Positions 12,763 to 22,687 are shown, counted from the first letter of the stretch. The stretch is 64,000 nt of DNA from Allolucifera butyrica (GCF_900476375.1 NZ_UPPP01000052.1:62001-126000), one strand, 5' to 3'. Made by a program: numbers and translations. Notes: generated by a model not told the origin, from the letters alone.

Positions 12763-15700
12763 ATCGACCCCTCCTCTTTCCCGGCTAACTCGCTCATAAT
12801 AACCGGGTCCGCCTTATTCTCCAATTGGCGGTATTCATTTTCCGGCAACAGCAGGTCAAATTGACAAACCGGGGCAAACGAACAATGCGTACAGGCTATT
12901 GTCTTATCCAGCATGTAAGGAGCTATGTCGCTCCGGCCAGACAAAATGCCCCGGGCCGTATTTTGCAGTAAAAAACGGGCATGAGCCAACAGCAGGCGGA
13001 ATTCCTCCGCCGTTTTCAAGTACGGGCGCGACATCTTGCTAAACGTGCCGTCCTTATTCAGTCCTACTTTTAGAAACTCAGACGGACCCGCAAGCATCCC
13101 GTCAATTTGTTTTACCACTGCCGGATCATCAAGAACCCAGCCGGGCATTTTAAGAGCCTGGTTAATTTTTTTCTCAACCTCGGCGGGCGATAAAAAGGCT
13201 GGTTCCGAAACACTGGGATTGCGCAAGAAAAAGTACAAAATTCCGGCAGGCAGATATTCTGCTTTCTCCGCCTTTAATCCCAGGGAGCAAGCCGCCAGTA
13301 AATAGATTAAAAGCTGCAATTTAAGTCCGTGGTATACTTCCGGCAGAGTCAGCCAGGCACCACCGGATTTATAATCAATAATCAGAATATATTCCCGCCC
13401 GTTATACAGGGCGGCGTCCAGCCGGTCAATACGTCCCGCCAGTTCCAGCCGGATCCCGTCAGGCAGAGAAAAAGCGAGCGGCGGCAACGAACCTTCTTCG
13501 CCGCCGAAAGTTTGTTCCAACGCAAACGGTTTAAACAAACTTCCCCGGTCAAACGCCGCCAGACGCTCTACCGCCTTAGCCGCCGTTTTTTGCAGACGGC
13601 CCGTTATATGGCGATACTGGCCCGAACTCAGTAAAATTTCATTCTGCAGTTTAGGGGCCAGTTCCTTAATAATGACGGCTACCCGCTCTGCCCGTTCCCG
13701 CTCGTCAAGACTCCCCCATCCGCGCCCTTCCGCCAGGATCCGCTCGCCGAATTCTTTCAGAGCGGCATGCAAAAACTGACCGAAGTCAGGCGCTTCCAGC
13801 CGGAACATAGCCCGTTCCCGCAGACTTAGTCCATATTGCGCAAAATGTTTAAACGGGCAGGCCTGGAAACTTTCAAACCGGGTGACACTGCCCCGCAAAA
13901 CATTTTTGCTGACATACAGGGACCGGGCCAGTTCCCGGTCCAAATCGCCCGCCTGATTACAATGAAAAAGTCCCGCCGTTATCTGCGCCAGTTTCTGCTG
14001 CCATACCGGGTTCTGACGAGCCCAGTTATAAACATCCCGCCACAAGGAACTAAATGCCCCGCCGTTCTTATAAACCCGGAGACTGGTCGCCAGATAGGCC
14101 AGGCTTTGCCGGGGATGAACCAGATAATCCCGAATGCAATCTGGTTCCGGTTCTACGGCCAAACCGGTTACGGGCAACCCGCCGGCCAGTTCCCTCACCC
14201 GCTTTATCACATAAGAAGGTGCCAGCGATTTTCCATCCCTGTCGGCCAGCGGGTAGCTTAGCCAAAGATAATGGCTGGCCCGGGTTAATGCCGTATAAAC
14301 TAAAAATTGTTCCGCAAAGGTGTTGGATAATTGTCCCGGACCGATTTCCACTCCCAAACGCGCCATTTCCTGGCGTTCCGCATCGGTAATCATTCCTTCC
14401 CCTTGTGCCCGCTGCGGCAGAATGCCTTCCGTTACTCCCGGAATAAAGACAGCCCTGGCATTGGCGATGCGAGTCCGCTCCAGCGACGACACGGCGACAT
14501 AATCAAGTCCCGGCGGCACTAGACTCAGCTCCAGTCCCTCAAGCCCTTCGCTTATAATATCGGCATACTCCGCAAGGGCAATTTCCGTTTCGCCGAATGC
14601 TTCCACCAGTTGGTCCAACAGTTCCAGAATCCCGTCCCAGACCTGTTTATGTTCTTTACTCTGTTCCAAGTCACCCTTTTGTTCCGCCAATCCGCCCCAT
14701 TTCACCAAACTGTCGGGAACCTGAAGCGCCGCCAGGAAATCGTAAAGCGCCAGCGTATACTGCCGTACCGTAGCCGCTGCCCGCAGCTTTTCACAGAATC
14801 GTACCAATTCGGCAGTACACTGGCGGATGGAATGAATCCGCACCAGCCGTTCCTCCTGGCCGTTGCTGATCTCCTGATCCTCCTCCAGCGAATACCGCCG
14901 CACGTAATTCCAGCGGTCGTGCTTCAGCCAGGCATTGCCGCGAATGCCGAATTCCAGCACATAGTTTTCCAGCCGGTCAATCTCATCCCGTTCCACCGGA
15001 AAAAAACCCGTTTTCAACGTCCGGAATACAGCCTCGTAATTCCAATTTTCCACCACAACTTCCAGCGCCGACCGCACCAGTTCCGCCAACGGATGGTGCA
15101 CTCCCTGCCGGTGCCGGTCACTAAACAAGGGAATCTCAAAGTCGGCAAATACCGTTTCCACGACATCGCCATAACTGTCCCCATCCCGCAGCAAAACGGC
15201 CATATCCCGCCAGCGCCAGCCTTGTTCACGGGCTAGCCTGATCATCGCCCGGGCCATCCCCTCCACCTCGGTCCGCCGGTTGGCCGCTTCCGCCACCGCA
15301 ACGCCGGACGGCTCAGCCGGATAAGGCAGCAGCGGCAGCACAAAAAACTGTCTTGCCAAATGGTTAATAAACGGATTCACAAACCGCCTTGTATCCATTA
15401 GCGGGATCTCTGTCCATTCACCGCCGCCCTGTCGGACCATGGCTTTGAGCTTCTGCAGGGTATTCCATTGCCGGTGAAACAGGTCGGTCTCCAACTGCCG
15501 GGATGGCGACCCGGGCTGGTCAATACATAAAGTAACCGTTACTTCCTCCGCTGTTTCCGTCAGTTTTTTAATAACAGCATATTCCCGTGGCGTAAACCAG
15601 CTAAAGCCATCCACCCATATTCTGGATCCCCTAAGTAGTAGAGATTGAGGTATTTTTTCCGCCAACAATTGCAAATCATCTTCCGGATCGTCATACCGTC

Positions 15701-16217
15701 CCTGCAGGAAGGTCTCCAATCCGGAAAAAATGAGAGTCAGATCACAAAGCTTATCGGCAAGAAGGGAAGGCGGCAAATTGGGCAACGCCGCCTTAAGCTG
15801 CACCGGTGAAACGCCATAGTTCTTAAATTCCTGAATCAGACCGGCCAGGGTAGCCGCAAAATTACGTTCTTTGGCAGCCCGCTGAAATACTTTCAATTTC
15901 TCCCGATTGGCCAAAAGCAATTGGCGCAGAATAAGGCGTTTACCCATTTCGGTAATACGGGGCCGTAAACTGCCGCCCGTTTCCAGAAAAACCCGGTGGG
16001 CGAGACGGCGAAAACCCAATACGTAAGCCCGGGCAAATCCATCAAGACCGGGAGTGTCCGCCAGCTCCCGCTCTACCTGAAACGTGGCCTGTTCCGGAAG
16101 AAGCAGGATTAACGGTGCTCCCTCCGGCTCCCTCAATAGATTGTCCCTGATTTCCGTTAAACAAAAGCGGGTTTTTCCCGCCCCCGCCGGCCCGTAAACC
16201 AAACGAAATTTTAGCAT
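12759..16217 (-). CDS. addB: AddB, ATP-dependent nuclease subunit B
   Basis: 1152-residue AddB with an N-terminal P-loop GPAGAGKT (residues 9-16), a degenerate helicase core, and a C-terminal nuclease with IIDYKSGG near 948. The four cysteines of the family's iron-sulfur staple are visible: one in FQACPFKHF near 786 and three in CTHCSFAPVC near 1107. AddAB loads RecA and resects broken ends. ATG at 16217 follows GGAGAGTAGAG. First gene of addB-addA. Confidence 0.96.
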   Translation of the reverse strand: MLKFRLVYGPAGAGKTRFCLTEIRDNLLREPEGAPLILLLPEQATFQVERELADTPGLDGFARAYVLGFRRLAHRVFLETGGSLRPRITEMGKRLILRQLLLANREKLKVFQRAAKERNFAATLAGLIQEFKNYGVSPVQLKAALPNLPPSLLADKLCDLTLIFSGLETFLQGRYDDPEDDLQLLAEKIPQSLLLRGSRIWVDGFSWFTPREYAVIKKLTETAEEVTVTLCIDQPGSPSRQLETDLFHRQWNTLQKLKAMVRQGGGEWTEIPLMDTRRFVNPFINHLARQFFVLPLLPYPAEPSGVAVAEAANRRTEVEGMARAMIRLAREQGWRWRDMAVLLRDGDSYGDVVETVFADFEIPLFSDRHRQGVHHPLAELVRSALEVVVENWNYEAVFRTLKTGFFPVERDEIDRLENYVLEFGIRGNAWLKHDRWNYVRRYSLEEDQEISNGQEERLVRIHSIRQCTAELVRFCEKLRAAATVRQYTLALYDFLAALQVPDSLVKWGGLAEQKGDLEQSKEHKQVWDGILELLDQLVEAFGETEIALAEYADIISEGLEGLELSLVPPGLDYVAVSSLERTRIANARAVFIPGVTEGILPQRAQGEGMITDAERQEMARLGVEIGPGQLSNTFAEQFLVYTALTRASHYLWLSYPLADRDGKSLAPSYVIKRVRELAGGLPVTGLAVEPEPDCIRDYLVHPRQSLAYLATSLRVYKNGGAFSSLWRDVYNWARQNPVWQQKLAQITAGLFHCNQAGDLDRELARSLYVSKNVLRGSVTRFESFQACPFKHFAQYGLSLRERAMFRLEAPDFGQFLHAALKEFGERILAEGRGWGSLDERERAERVAVIIKELAPKLQNEILLSSGQYRHITGRLQKTAAKAVERLAAFDRGSLFKPFALEQTFGGEEGSLPPLAFSLPDGIRLELAGRIDRLDAALYNGREYILIIDYKSGGAWLTLPEVYHGLKLQLLIYLLAACSLGLKAEKAEYLPAGILYFFLRNPSVSEPAFLSPAEVEKKINQALKMPGWVLDDPAVVKQIDGMLAGPSEFLKVGLNKDGTFSKMSRPYLKTAEEFRLLLAHARFLLQNTARGILSGRSDIAPYMLDKTIACTHCSFAPVCQFDLLLPENEYRQLENKADPVIMSELAGKEEGSI

Positions 16218-16308
16218 CTCTACTCTCCACTCTATCCGGCGTGCCTGCCGGCTGCAATTTCACTTTATGATAGTTCGGCAATTTTACGATAAATTCCTAC
16301 CAACACGG

Positions 16309-16420
16309 AGGTTAGAAAAACCGCTGACACGGTTTTTCGGCTCGTGGCGCAGGGCTCAGGGCGCGGGAAAACCTCCTCACAATTTTCTCAGGCCCTGGTC
16401 CGTAAGAACTTGCAAGCTTT
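16309..16420. repeat. Repeat family B, copy 2
   Basis: Hairpin AAAAACCGC-TGACA-CGGTTTTT followed by CGGCTCGTGGCGCAGGGC and TCAGGGCGCGGG, then CAATTTTCTCAGG. It fills most of the gap upstream of addB, which holds no gene. Confidence 0.6.
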
Positions 16421-16444
16421 TAAAATTTATAAATTCTGATACAT

Positions 16445-16475
16445 TAAAAAAGGACCTGCCATACCCGGCAGGTCC
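16445..16475 (-). terminator. Terminator of the HD-GYP gene
   Basis: On the minus strand GGACCTGCC and GGCAGGTCC pair around a 6-nt loop and are followed by TTTTTT. Confidence 0.9.
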
Positions 16476-16481
16476 CTACTT

Positions 16482-17570
16482 CTAAGTAGTCACCAATTTG
16501 ATGATTGCAATGTCTTTATATTTTTCCAAGTCCATAAACTGGCCGTCTTCGGTCTTAACTACAGGACGGGATGCCCTGAATGGTCCCATATAAACCACTT
16601 CCGCCTGCCGCCCGTCACTCAAAAGGACAACATTACCCACAAAATAATCCCGTACATTATTTAAAAACGTAGTGCAAACAAAAGGGTCAAGCTGACCAAA
16701 TACCTGATTGCTGATCATTTCCACAACAGTAAACGGATTGTCTTTCTCATGATAGACCCGGTCGGAAGTCATGGCGTCATAAATATCCACCACAGCAATA
16801 ATCCTGGCAAAATGGTGAATCTGCTCACCACACAATTGGTGCGGATACCCACTGCCATCCATTCTTTCATGATGCTGCAGGATACCGCAGCGAACACTCA
16901 TGGGCAGTTGCGGCGCATCTTTCACCATTTCATAACCATAGGCGGCATGCTGCTTCATGATCGTCATTTCCTGGTCCGATAACCGCCCCGGCTTATCGAG
17001 AATTTCCAGCGGTATTCTGGTCTTTCCAATATCATGAAGCAGTCCGCTCAAAATGAGATCCTTGAGTTCCACACCCCGGTAGCCCATCCATTTGCCCAGC
17101 ACCCCGGCAATAATCCCGACATCAACGGAATGATGAAACGTATATTCATTCCAGCGGCGGACCAGATGGAGGTGATTAATCACTCCCACTGTATCAATTA
17201 GCGGATTAACCGTCTTTTCTACCAGTTCCTGCATTTCCATAATGGGTACTTCCCGGAAAAACCGGACTTGTTCGAAACAATGCTGGATTGCCATAACTGT
17301 ATCCTCATATTCGCTGAAAAACTGCTGTTGAATCCAGTTTTTTTTTCGCTCCGTTTCATCCGGATTTATTACTTTTTCTTTAACGGGCACCTCGGTAATA
17401 CCCCAATTTTGCAAAATAGCAATCAGGTTATCCGTCAGTACGGTCCCTTCACACAATACTGTTTTGCCGCACTCGGATATAATCGTTCCCACTTCCATAC
17501 CGGGCGCCACATCTTCGAGTTTATACTGCCTTACTTGATAGGACGGCATGCTCGTAAAACCCCCGCTCAC
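16482..17570 (-). CDS. HD-GYP domain protein (probable c-di-GMP phosphodiesterase)
   Basis: A 362-residue protein with an N-terminal ~110 residues of the type often found before HD-GYP domains, then the HD-GYP core: LLHDIGKTRIP, the downstream HH in ILQHHERMDGSGYP (GYP motif intact) and VVDIYDAMTSDR. The C-terminal ~60 residues form a small beta-rich tail. No membrane segment. Two starts are possible: GTG at 17570, with AAAGGAG only 3 nt upstream, or ATG at 17549 (MPSYQVRQY), with a weaker GGGGG. The first seven residues are therefore uncertain. It is monocistronic. Confidence 0.88.
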   Translation of the reverse strand: MSGGFTSMPSYQVRQYKLEDVAPGMEVGTIISECGKTVLCEGTVLTDNLIAILQNWGITEVPVKEKVINPDETERKKNWIQQQFFSEYEDTVMAIQHCFEQVRFFREVPIMEMQELVEKTVNPLIDTVGVINHLHLVRRWNEYTFHHSVDVGIIAGVLGKWMGYRGVELKDLILSGLLHDIGKTRIPLEILDKPGRLSDQEMTIMKQHAAYGYEMVKDAPQLPMSVRCGILQHHERMDGSGYPHQLCGEQIHHFARIIAVVDIYDAMTSDRVYHEKDNPFTVVEMISNQVFGQLDPFVCTTFLNNVRDYFVGNVVLLSDGRQAEVVYMGPFRASRPVVKTEDGQFMDLEKYKDIAIIKLVTT

Positions 17571-17657
17571 AGACTCCTTTCCTTTTTTCTTCTTTCGCTA
17601 ATCTTTGCCAAAATCCTGCCAGTTTCGTCATCTTTTTACAATGAGTCAGCGTATAAG

Positions 17658-17680
17658 AAAGACCGCTTGGGGCGGTCTTA
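17658..17680. repeat. Short hairpin related to repeat family B
   Basis: AAAGACCGC-TTGGG-GCGGTCTTA, the same stem as at 20351-20374 and similar to the B copies, lying 20 nt before repeat A copy 1. It may act as a terminator. Confidence 0.45.
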
Positions 17681-17699
17681 CAATTATAATTTCCAATGC

Positions 17700-17821
17700 G
17701 AGCCTGCTTAAAAAGATGTGGCTACTAGGCGCGGCGAGCATTCGAACGAAGGTGTGCTCAGGCGTACGTTGAGTGAGAACGCGCAGCCGCAACAACGTAG
17801 ACGCGCTTTTTAAGCAGGCTC
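17700..17821. repeat. Repeat family A, copy 1 (122 bp palindromic element)
   Basis: The ends are perfect 16-bp inverted repeats (GAGCCTGCTTAAAAAG and CTTTTTAAGCAGGCTC). Inside are GAGCA..TGCTC and GCGTACGTTG..CAACGTAGACGC stems. The element is flanked by AATGC on both sides (17695-17699 and 17822-17826), which looks like a target-site duplication. No coding capacity. Confidence 0.8.
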
Positions 17822-17827
17822 AATGCA

Positions 17828-19510
17828 TTAAAAAAAAGTGCGCACTACTCTATTCTTTTCCACCTGTTCCAGATAAGCCCGGCGCAATTCCAGGCTATCC
17901 GTGCCCTGTTGTTTTGTCACCCGCTCCGTCCGGGATAAAGCAACATAAGGTACGTGGTATTCCTCCAGGCGCAGCCGCAATGAAGTAAAATCGCCAAAAT
18001 AGACGGCAAGGGGGGAGGATCGCCGGGCCAAGGTCTGCAATTGATCTTTCACGGCCTGAGTACAATAATAGTTACCTAATGCGTAAGGCAGAGCCACCAT
18101 TGCTATATTGACCGCCAGTACTACTGCCGTCAGCCGTCCGGCCCGGCGCAGGCCCCGGTGCTTTGCGGATATGGCGCCCAATACAATCAGTACAGGAATC
18201 AGCCAAAGCTGGGGGACATACCGGGCCCACCAGGCTTCCGGGTTAACAAGTACGGTAACCAAAACGGCCAAACAGGTCCCGCCGGCTAACGACATAGACT
18301 GTCGTTCATAAACCAGTCCGGCACCGAGAATCAAACCGGCCAGCAGCAAAACACCGCCAAACCATGGACCAAATCCGCCGATCCGGACGTCGGCGCCATA
18401 AAGGAACGGTTTCAGTTCCGCCGTCGTTACGGTAAAAGGAATTTTAAGAACCGGCCGGGTTTGACCCAATTCATTTTCGCTGTAGGAAAAGAGAGAAATA
18501 TCCGTTTTTTCCCAGAAAGGCATAGATAGGAATTCCGCCGGAGAGTTGCTGCTCATAATATCCATTGTCTGTTTACCGGCTCCGTATAAAGGATAAAAAG
18601 GATGGCCAAAGAAAATCGTATTGGTGACATACGGATTATAACCGGCAAGCAAAATCCCGGCAAGCAAACCGGCGGCGGCGGATTTCCCAAGGACCGCCGC
18701 CACCTGTTTACGGCCGCTCGCAAGCAGCCAACCCATAGCCAGTCCGATTCCCAGCACGATATATACCACGCCGGTAAATTTTACATTAACCGTTAGAATA
18801 ATAACCCAAATAAGATTCCCCATAATATAACGGTCATAGTCAAATACCGCGAGACAAAGCAATGCCAGTAAACATAAGAGAAGTGAGGCCAGTTGGCCGT
18901 CCAGATAAAAACTCAGGCTCTGATACAGGCTAACCGGATTCAAGGCTAAAAGGCCCGCACCGAAAAGGGCTTGTTTTCCCGTCAGGCCGACACTCCGCCG
19001 CAAGGCAGCATAAGCAAAAGCGGCAGCAGACGTCATTAAGAGGAAATTAAACACTTTACTTATCTCGATTTTACCGGTAACTGAATAAAGGGCTGCAGCA
19101 TAAATCCAGGGACCCTTCGCATAATGATTCAGAAGAACCGCTGATGGCGATTCCTGAGAACCCAGAATATGCGTCACTGGATTCCAGCCTTGGGCCAGTT
19201 CCATTACCGCTTCCTGATGATATACCTGTCCATCATAGGAAATATCATAAACCCAACCGCTGACGGCGGCAAAAACAGCCGCCAATACCACGGCCAATAG
19301 AGTAAGCCGGAGATATATCCGGCCGGCTGTGGCCGGAAAGTAGGCCTTCACCGCCGTCCAGGAACATCCCAGAGACAAAACCAGCGCTGCGCCAACCTGC
19401 CAGCGGGCAAGATGTCCGCCGGCCAAAAAGGAGAGCGACCCGGCCAAAAGCAGCGCACCTGTAAATGTTATGTAAATTGTCCCCAAAACCCGCGCCATTT
19501 TCTCAGTCAT
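17828..19510 (-). CDS. Polytopic membrane protein, GT-C glycosyltransferase-like
   Basis: About 560 residues with ten or more hydrophobic helices. After the first two helices a loop carries WVYDISYDGQVYHQEAVMEL, an acidic first-loop motif like that of GT-C enzymes (ArnT/PMT/oligosaccharyltransferase fold), followed by NHYAKGPWIY. I infer a lipid-linked sugar transferase; no subfamily is recognised. The ATG at 19510 (MTEKMARVL) has AAGGAG 7 nt upstream. The frame extends 28 codons further, but that stretch is a translated heptanucleotide repeat and should not be annotated as protein. It stands alone. Confidence 0.7.
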   Translation of the reverse strand: MTEKMARVLGTIYITFTGALLLAGSLSFLAGGHLARWQVGAALVLSLGCSWTAVKAYFPATAGRIYLRLTLLAVVLAAVFAAVSGWVYDISYDGQVYHQEAVMELAQGWNPVTHILGSQESPSAVLLNHYAKGPWIYAAALYSVTGKIEISKVFNFLLMTSAAAFAYAALRRSVGLTGKQALFGAGLLALNPVSLYQSLSFYLDGQLASLLLCLLALLCLAVFDYDRYIMGNLIWVIILTVNVKFTGVVYIVLGIGLAMGWLLASGRKQVAAVLGKSAAAGLLAGILLAGYNPYVTNTIFFGHPFYPLYGAGKQTMDIMSSNSPAEFLSMPFWEKTDISLFSYSENELGQTRPVLKIPFTVTTAELKPFLYGADVRIGGFGPWFGGVLLLAGLILGAGLVYERQSMSLAGGTCLAVLVTVLVNPEAWWARYVPQLWLIPVLIVLGAISAKHRGLRRAGRLTAVVLAVNIAMVALPYALGNYYCTQAVKDQLQTLARRSSPLAVYFGDFTSLRLRLEEYHVPYVALSRTERVTKQQGTDSLELRRAYLEQVEKNRVVRTFF

Positions 19511-19566
19511 ACCGGCTCTCCTTATTCTAGTGGTCTGTAAACCAGAAACCTTTCCCCCAACTTTTT

Positions 19567-19612
19567 CCTTCCATTCCCAATCTCCAACCTCCAATTTCCA
19601 AAATCCAATTAC
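19567..19612 (-). repeat. Heptanucleotide tract (repeat family D)
   Basis: Read on the minus strand this is six imperfect 7-nt units: TTGGATT, TTGGAAA, TTGGAGG, TTGGAGA, TTGGGAA, TGGAAGG. Similar tracts lie at 20381 and 45021. Confidence 0.7.
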
Positions 19613-19709
19613 TATCTACCATTTACCCATTTAACGATTCGCTTTTTCCGGGCATCTTCCTGCCACTGAAAAACCATGCTACAATATAAGTATGCAAGGA
19701 GGTTTTACT

Positions 19710-20063
19710 ATGAATACTGTTACAGGAGAACAAAAATTGCTGGCTATTCTGGCCCATTTAGCGTATCTACTTGGTGGACTGGGATTTATTATTGCCCCAT
19801 TAATCATTTTTTTATTGAAACGGGATGACTGGTTTGTCTATGATCATGCCAAACAAGCCCTGGTAGCACATCTGGCTATCCTGGCCGCCTCAGTGGTAGT
19901 AGGACTGTCGTCACTGCTTCTGGTCGGCCTATTGCTGGTTCCGGTTCTGGTCCTGCTGTGGATGGGCCTGCTTATAACCTCCATAATAGCAGCCGTAAAG
20001 GTTTCCAACGGACAATTATACCGCTACCCGCTAATCCAGTCCTTTGTTGATTCATTATCGTAA
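19710..20063 (+). CDS. DUF4870 family small membrane protein (Tic20-like)
   Basis: A 117-residue protein with about three hydrophobic helices. The family pattern is KLLAILAHLAYLLGGLGF near the start, FLLKRDDWFVYDHAKQAL after the first helix pair, and a C-terminal YRYPLIQSF. DUF4870 proteins are widespread and of unknown function. The ATG at 19710 is preceded by AAGGAGG with ideal spacing; an upstream in-frame ATG at 19692 precedes that site and is not used. A possible -10 (TACAAT) lies around 19680. A terminator follows directly, so it is monocistronic. Confidence 0.9.
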   Translation: MNTVTGEQKLLAILAHLAYLLGGLGFIIAPLIIFLLKRDDWFVYDHAKQALVAHLAILAASVVVGLSSLLLVGLLLVPVLVLLWMGLLITSIIAAVKVSNGQLYRYPLIQSFVDSLS

Positions 20064-20076
20064 ATTTGGCAGTAAA

Positions 20077-20107
20077 AGAGAATGCCGCGGCAGGCATTCT
20101 CTTTTAT
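20077..20107 (+). terminator. Terminator of the DUF4870 gene
   Basis: AGAGAATGCC and GGCATTCTCT pair around a short GC loop and are followed by TTTATTTTT. Confidence 0.9.
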
Positions 20108-20200
20108 TTTTCGGAAACACTATTTTCGGGAGTCCCATAATTTTTTCGTCCAGATGTGCTTTTAAACGTACTCCCCAAATTACTTCAGGAGGTGCAGCTC

Positions 20201-20347
20201 ATGGCCACATGTAAACAAAATATCCACGGTAATTCGCCCAAGGTCACGACCGGCGACCCTCGCAACTATGACACCGAAAAAAGCGACCGAACTACCAATC
20301 AACAGGATAAACCCGCTATGCCCTGTAAAAACTCCCTGCCCACATGA
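20201..20347 (+). CDS. Small hydrophilic protein of unknown function (48 aa)
   Basis: ATG at 20201 follows a strong AGGAGGTG site, and the frame (MATCKQNIHGNSPKVTTGD...) ends at TGA 20345-20347, immediately before a terminator hairpin. It has two cysteines (residues 4 and 42), is rich in Asn, Thr and Lys, and has no hydrophobic segment. The ribosome site plus terminator argue that it is real. I recognise no family. Confidence 0.5.
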   Translation: MATCKQNIHGNSPKVTTGDPRNYDTEKSDRTTNQQDKPAMPCKNSLPT

Positions 20348-20350
20348 TAG

Positions 20351-20374
20351 GAAAGACCGCTTGAAGCGGTCTTT
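20351..20374 (+). terminator. Hairpin after the 48-aa gene
   Basis: GAAAGACCGC-TTGA-AGCGGTCTTTC; the same stem as the head of repeat family B. Confidence 0.6.
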
Positions 20375-20380
20375 CGGTAA

Positions 20381-20408
20381 TTGGAAATTGGTAATTGGAT
20401 TTTGGAAA
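20381..20408 (+). repeat. Heptanucleotide tract (repeat family D)
   Basis: Four 7-nt units: TTGGAAA, TTGGTAA, TTGGATT, TTGGAAA, directly after a family-B-type hairpin. Confidence 0.7.
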
Positions 20409-20456
20409 AAGAGACCAGATTCCATAAGAGCTCGTAGGGCAGTCTCTCTTTTTTTA
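20408..20456 (-). terminator. Probable terminator of the MCP-STAS operon
   Basis: On the minus strand AAAGAGAGAC and GTCTCTTTTTCC pair across a ~26-nt loop just after the STAS stop. The long loop makes this moderate. Confidence 0.5.
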
Positions 20457-20756
20457 TTCGATGACAAACACTTTGTTCAGGCGCGTCAGTTCGATTAATT
20501 CTTTGACCAACCCCTGCAGTCCCCGGAGAGTAACCCCGCCGCCATGCTGAAGGGCCCGTTTCTGAATAGCCACTAACACACCAAGACCGGAACTGTCAAT
20601 ATAATCAACACCAGCCATATTCATAATAAAGTTTTTATGGCCTTGATCAATATAACCAATAAATTGTTCCCTCAGTTCGGCGGCATCTTCCACGTAAATG
20701 CCGCCGCTTAAAGTAACCAATACCTGGTCTTTGACAACTTGCACCTCTTTTTTCAC
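20454..20756 (-). CDS. STAS-domain anti-sigma factor antagonist
   Basis: A 100-residue single STAS domain of the SpoIIAA/RsbV type. The phosphorylatable Ser lies in YIDSSGLGVLVAI. Such proteins are controlled by a cognate serine kinase and phosphatase, neither of which is in this window. It starts 17 nt after the stop of a chemoreceptor gene, so the two form an operon. That pairing suggests a link between the receptor and a partner-switching pathway, which is inference. The ribosome site is AAAGGGGAG. Confidence 0.9.
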   Translation of the reverse strand: MKKEVQVVKDQVLVTLSGGIYVEDAAELREQFIGYIDQGHKNFIMNMAGVDYIDSSGLGVLVAIQKRALQHGGGVTLRGLQGLVKELIELTRLNKVFVIE

Positions 20757-20773
20757 CCTAATCTCCCCTTTAT

Positions 20774-22498
20774 TTACGATTGAGCGATCTTAAACCGGGC
20801 CATCAAATCCCTCAGTTCCGCCGCCATGGCGCTCATCTCCTCGGAACTGGCGGCAACGGTCTGCATGGTAGCTGTCGTTTCTTCCGTAGCGGCAGACACC
20901 TCTTCCGCATGCTGCGCCGTTGTTTCAATTCCCGAAGCCACGCCGTTAATCAGACTGACGATTTTATCCGACGTTGCCACTTCATCACTGGTAAGATTCT
21001 CGATATTGTTGACATCCTGTACCGACTCGGCAACCGCTTTAAGAATGCTTTCTAATGCTTGTCCCGCCCGGCCGGCAGCCGCCACCCCTTGTTCTACTTC
21101 CAGCCGGCTCTGCATAACGGCGCCAACCGCAGCCGCCGTACTCTCGCCTACTTTGTTTACCAGCGCAGCTACTTCCCCGGCGCCTTGATTGGACTGCTCC
21201 GCCAGCTTGCGTACTTCTTCCGCCACTACGGCAAAACCCCGCCCGGCTTCGCCGGCCCGGGCCGCCTCAATTGCGGCGTTTAACGCCAATAAGTTCGTCT
21301 GATTGGCTATGGCGGTAATGGTTTCGGTAATGATCCCGATTTGCTGGGAATACTCGTTCAATTTCTGAATCAGCTGCTCTGTCGCTTCAGCCTGAGTCTT
21401 AATGTTATCCATGCGGCTAACGGTCTCTTCTACCGTAGTCTGACCCATATTAGCCGCTTCGAGGGTTACCTGAGCATTTTTCGCCGTGGAAACAGCCCGG
21501 GTTTTTGCAATTTGAATGAGGGAAGACAATTCCACCAGCACCTGGGCCGCTTCCACAATTCGCTCACTGCCGCTTTCCGCCTCTTGAGCCACCCGCTGAA
21601 TGTTTTGGGCAACCCCCGTAGCTGTCGACGTAACCTGTTCACTCGAACCGGCTATTTGTTCCGCTGCTGCTGAAAGCTCAAAGGCTGCCTTGCGAACGGC
21701 ACTTACAATATTTGCCTGGTGAGCCACCATTTTATTAAACGCATCCGTTAATTTCCCCACTTCATCCCGGGACTCTACAGTACCCTGTACCCTAAGATCT
21801 CCCTCACCGGCTTTCTCCATGAGTCCCTGGACGGTTGCCAGCGGCCGTGCGATCATACGGGCCAGCAATATACCCAGCAGCAAAATCAGAATCACAGCGC
21901 CGGCAGTTACTGCCAAAACAGTAGATACTGCCCGGACGGATTGACGCCGGCCGGCCTCAGCGGCCTGACCGGCCGCTTTCGCATTAAAGTCGGAAACCTC
22001 TGCCAGCAAAGTATTAATCGTATCCAGTGCCTGTTGCCCATTGGCTGCAAAATAGGCGGCCGCTTCCTGTTGTTTGCCTTCCAAAGCCAGCTCGGCCACT
22101 TTTTCCCGTGCTTCGCGATAGGGACCCACCATTTGTTTCATTTTAGCAATTCGTTCCGTTTCGTAAGGCGTTAGCGCTTTTTGTTCGTAGTCGTTCAATA
22201 ATTTATTAAAATCCGCACCGCGACGCTGAATATCAGCCAAATCTTTTTGTTGGGCGGTTTTATCCACACCCGGTGTCAGCAAACGCATAACATCCGCTTC
22301 AATGGCCCTGGACTCGGCCTGCATAGCATTCAAATTTTTTACTGCCAACAAGTTATTCCGGTATAAACCGTTCATGCTTAGGCTTAACTGACGGGCGGCA
22401 TTTAACCCCACATAACCGACGATAATCAGAAAAACAGCCATAACAGCGGTCAGGCCGGTAATTTTAAGCATCGTACTTTTATTGCGAATCCATTGCAT
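20774..22498 (-). CDS. Methyl-accepting chemotaxis protein with 4HB sensor domain
   Basis: 574 residues: an N-terminal membrane helix (about 10-30), an extracellular four-helix-bundle sensor (30-185), a second helix (about 190-215), a HAMP domain with [18 protein letters not shown], and a long cytoplasmic coiled coil. The hairpin tip contains [19 protein letters not shown] and [15 protein letters not shown], which bind CheA/CheW. The ligand is unknown. It heads an operon with the STAS protein. Confidence 0.95.
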   Translation of the reverse strand: MQWIRNKSTMLKITGLTAVMAVFLIIVGYVGLNAARQLSLSMNGLYRNNLLAVKNLNAMQAESRAIEADVMRLLTPGVDKTAQQKDLADIQRRGADFNKLLNDYEQKALTPYETERIAKMKQMVGPYREAREKVAELALEGKQQEAAAYFAANGQQALDTINTLLAEVSDFNAKAAGQAAEAGRRQSVRAVSTVLAVTAGAVILILLLGILLARMIARPLATVQGLMEKAGEGDLRVQGTVESRDEVGKLTDAFNKMVAHQANIVSAVRKAAFELSAAAEQIAGSSEQVTSTATGVAQNIQRVAQEAESGSERIVEAAQVLVELSSLIQIAKTRAVSTAKNAQVTLEAANMGQTTVEETVSRMDNIKTQAEATEQLIQKLNEYSQQIGIITETITAIANQTNLLALNAAIEAARAGEAGRGFAVVAEEVRKLAEQSNQGAGEVAALVNKVGESTAAAVGAVMQSRLEVEQGVAAAGRAGQALESILKAVAESVQDVNNIENLTSDEVATSDKIVSLINGVASGIETTAQHAEEVSAATEETTATMQTVAASSEEMSAMAAELRDLMARFKIAQS

Positions 22499-22687
22499 TT
22501 GACCACACTCTCCCTTGGTTGCACATCAGTAAAACCCCGGCAATCCGGCTTTACCGAAACAAATATTTACAAAACTTCACCGATTTACTTCCTTTTCGAC
22601 ACGTTCCTACTATTTCCTGTTGCTTATTTATTAATTAAGAAATTTTCTTTCTTGTCATTGGCACTATAAAGGAGATGAGGTGAAATT

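Noticed and set aside
14610-15236. 208-codon frame on the plus strand inside addB
   Set aside because: It is the mirror of addB coding sequence; addB has full family motifs through this stretch.
17700-17821. tRNA-like or CRISPR-like element in repeat A
   Set aside because: The phrase ATTCGAAC resembles a T-loop, but there is no acceptor/anticodon layout, and copies are single and dispersed rather than arrayed with spacers.
19511-19594. N-terminal extension of the GT-C-like protein
   Set aside because: The extra codons cover heptanucleotide repeat DNA and precede a strong ribosome site at the 19510 start.
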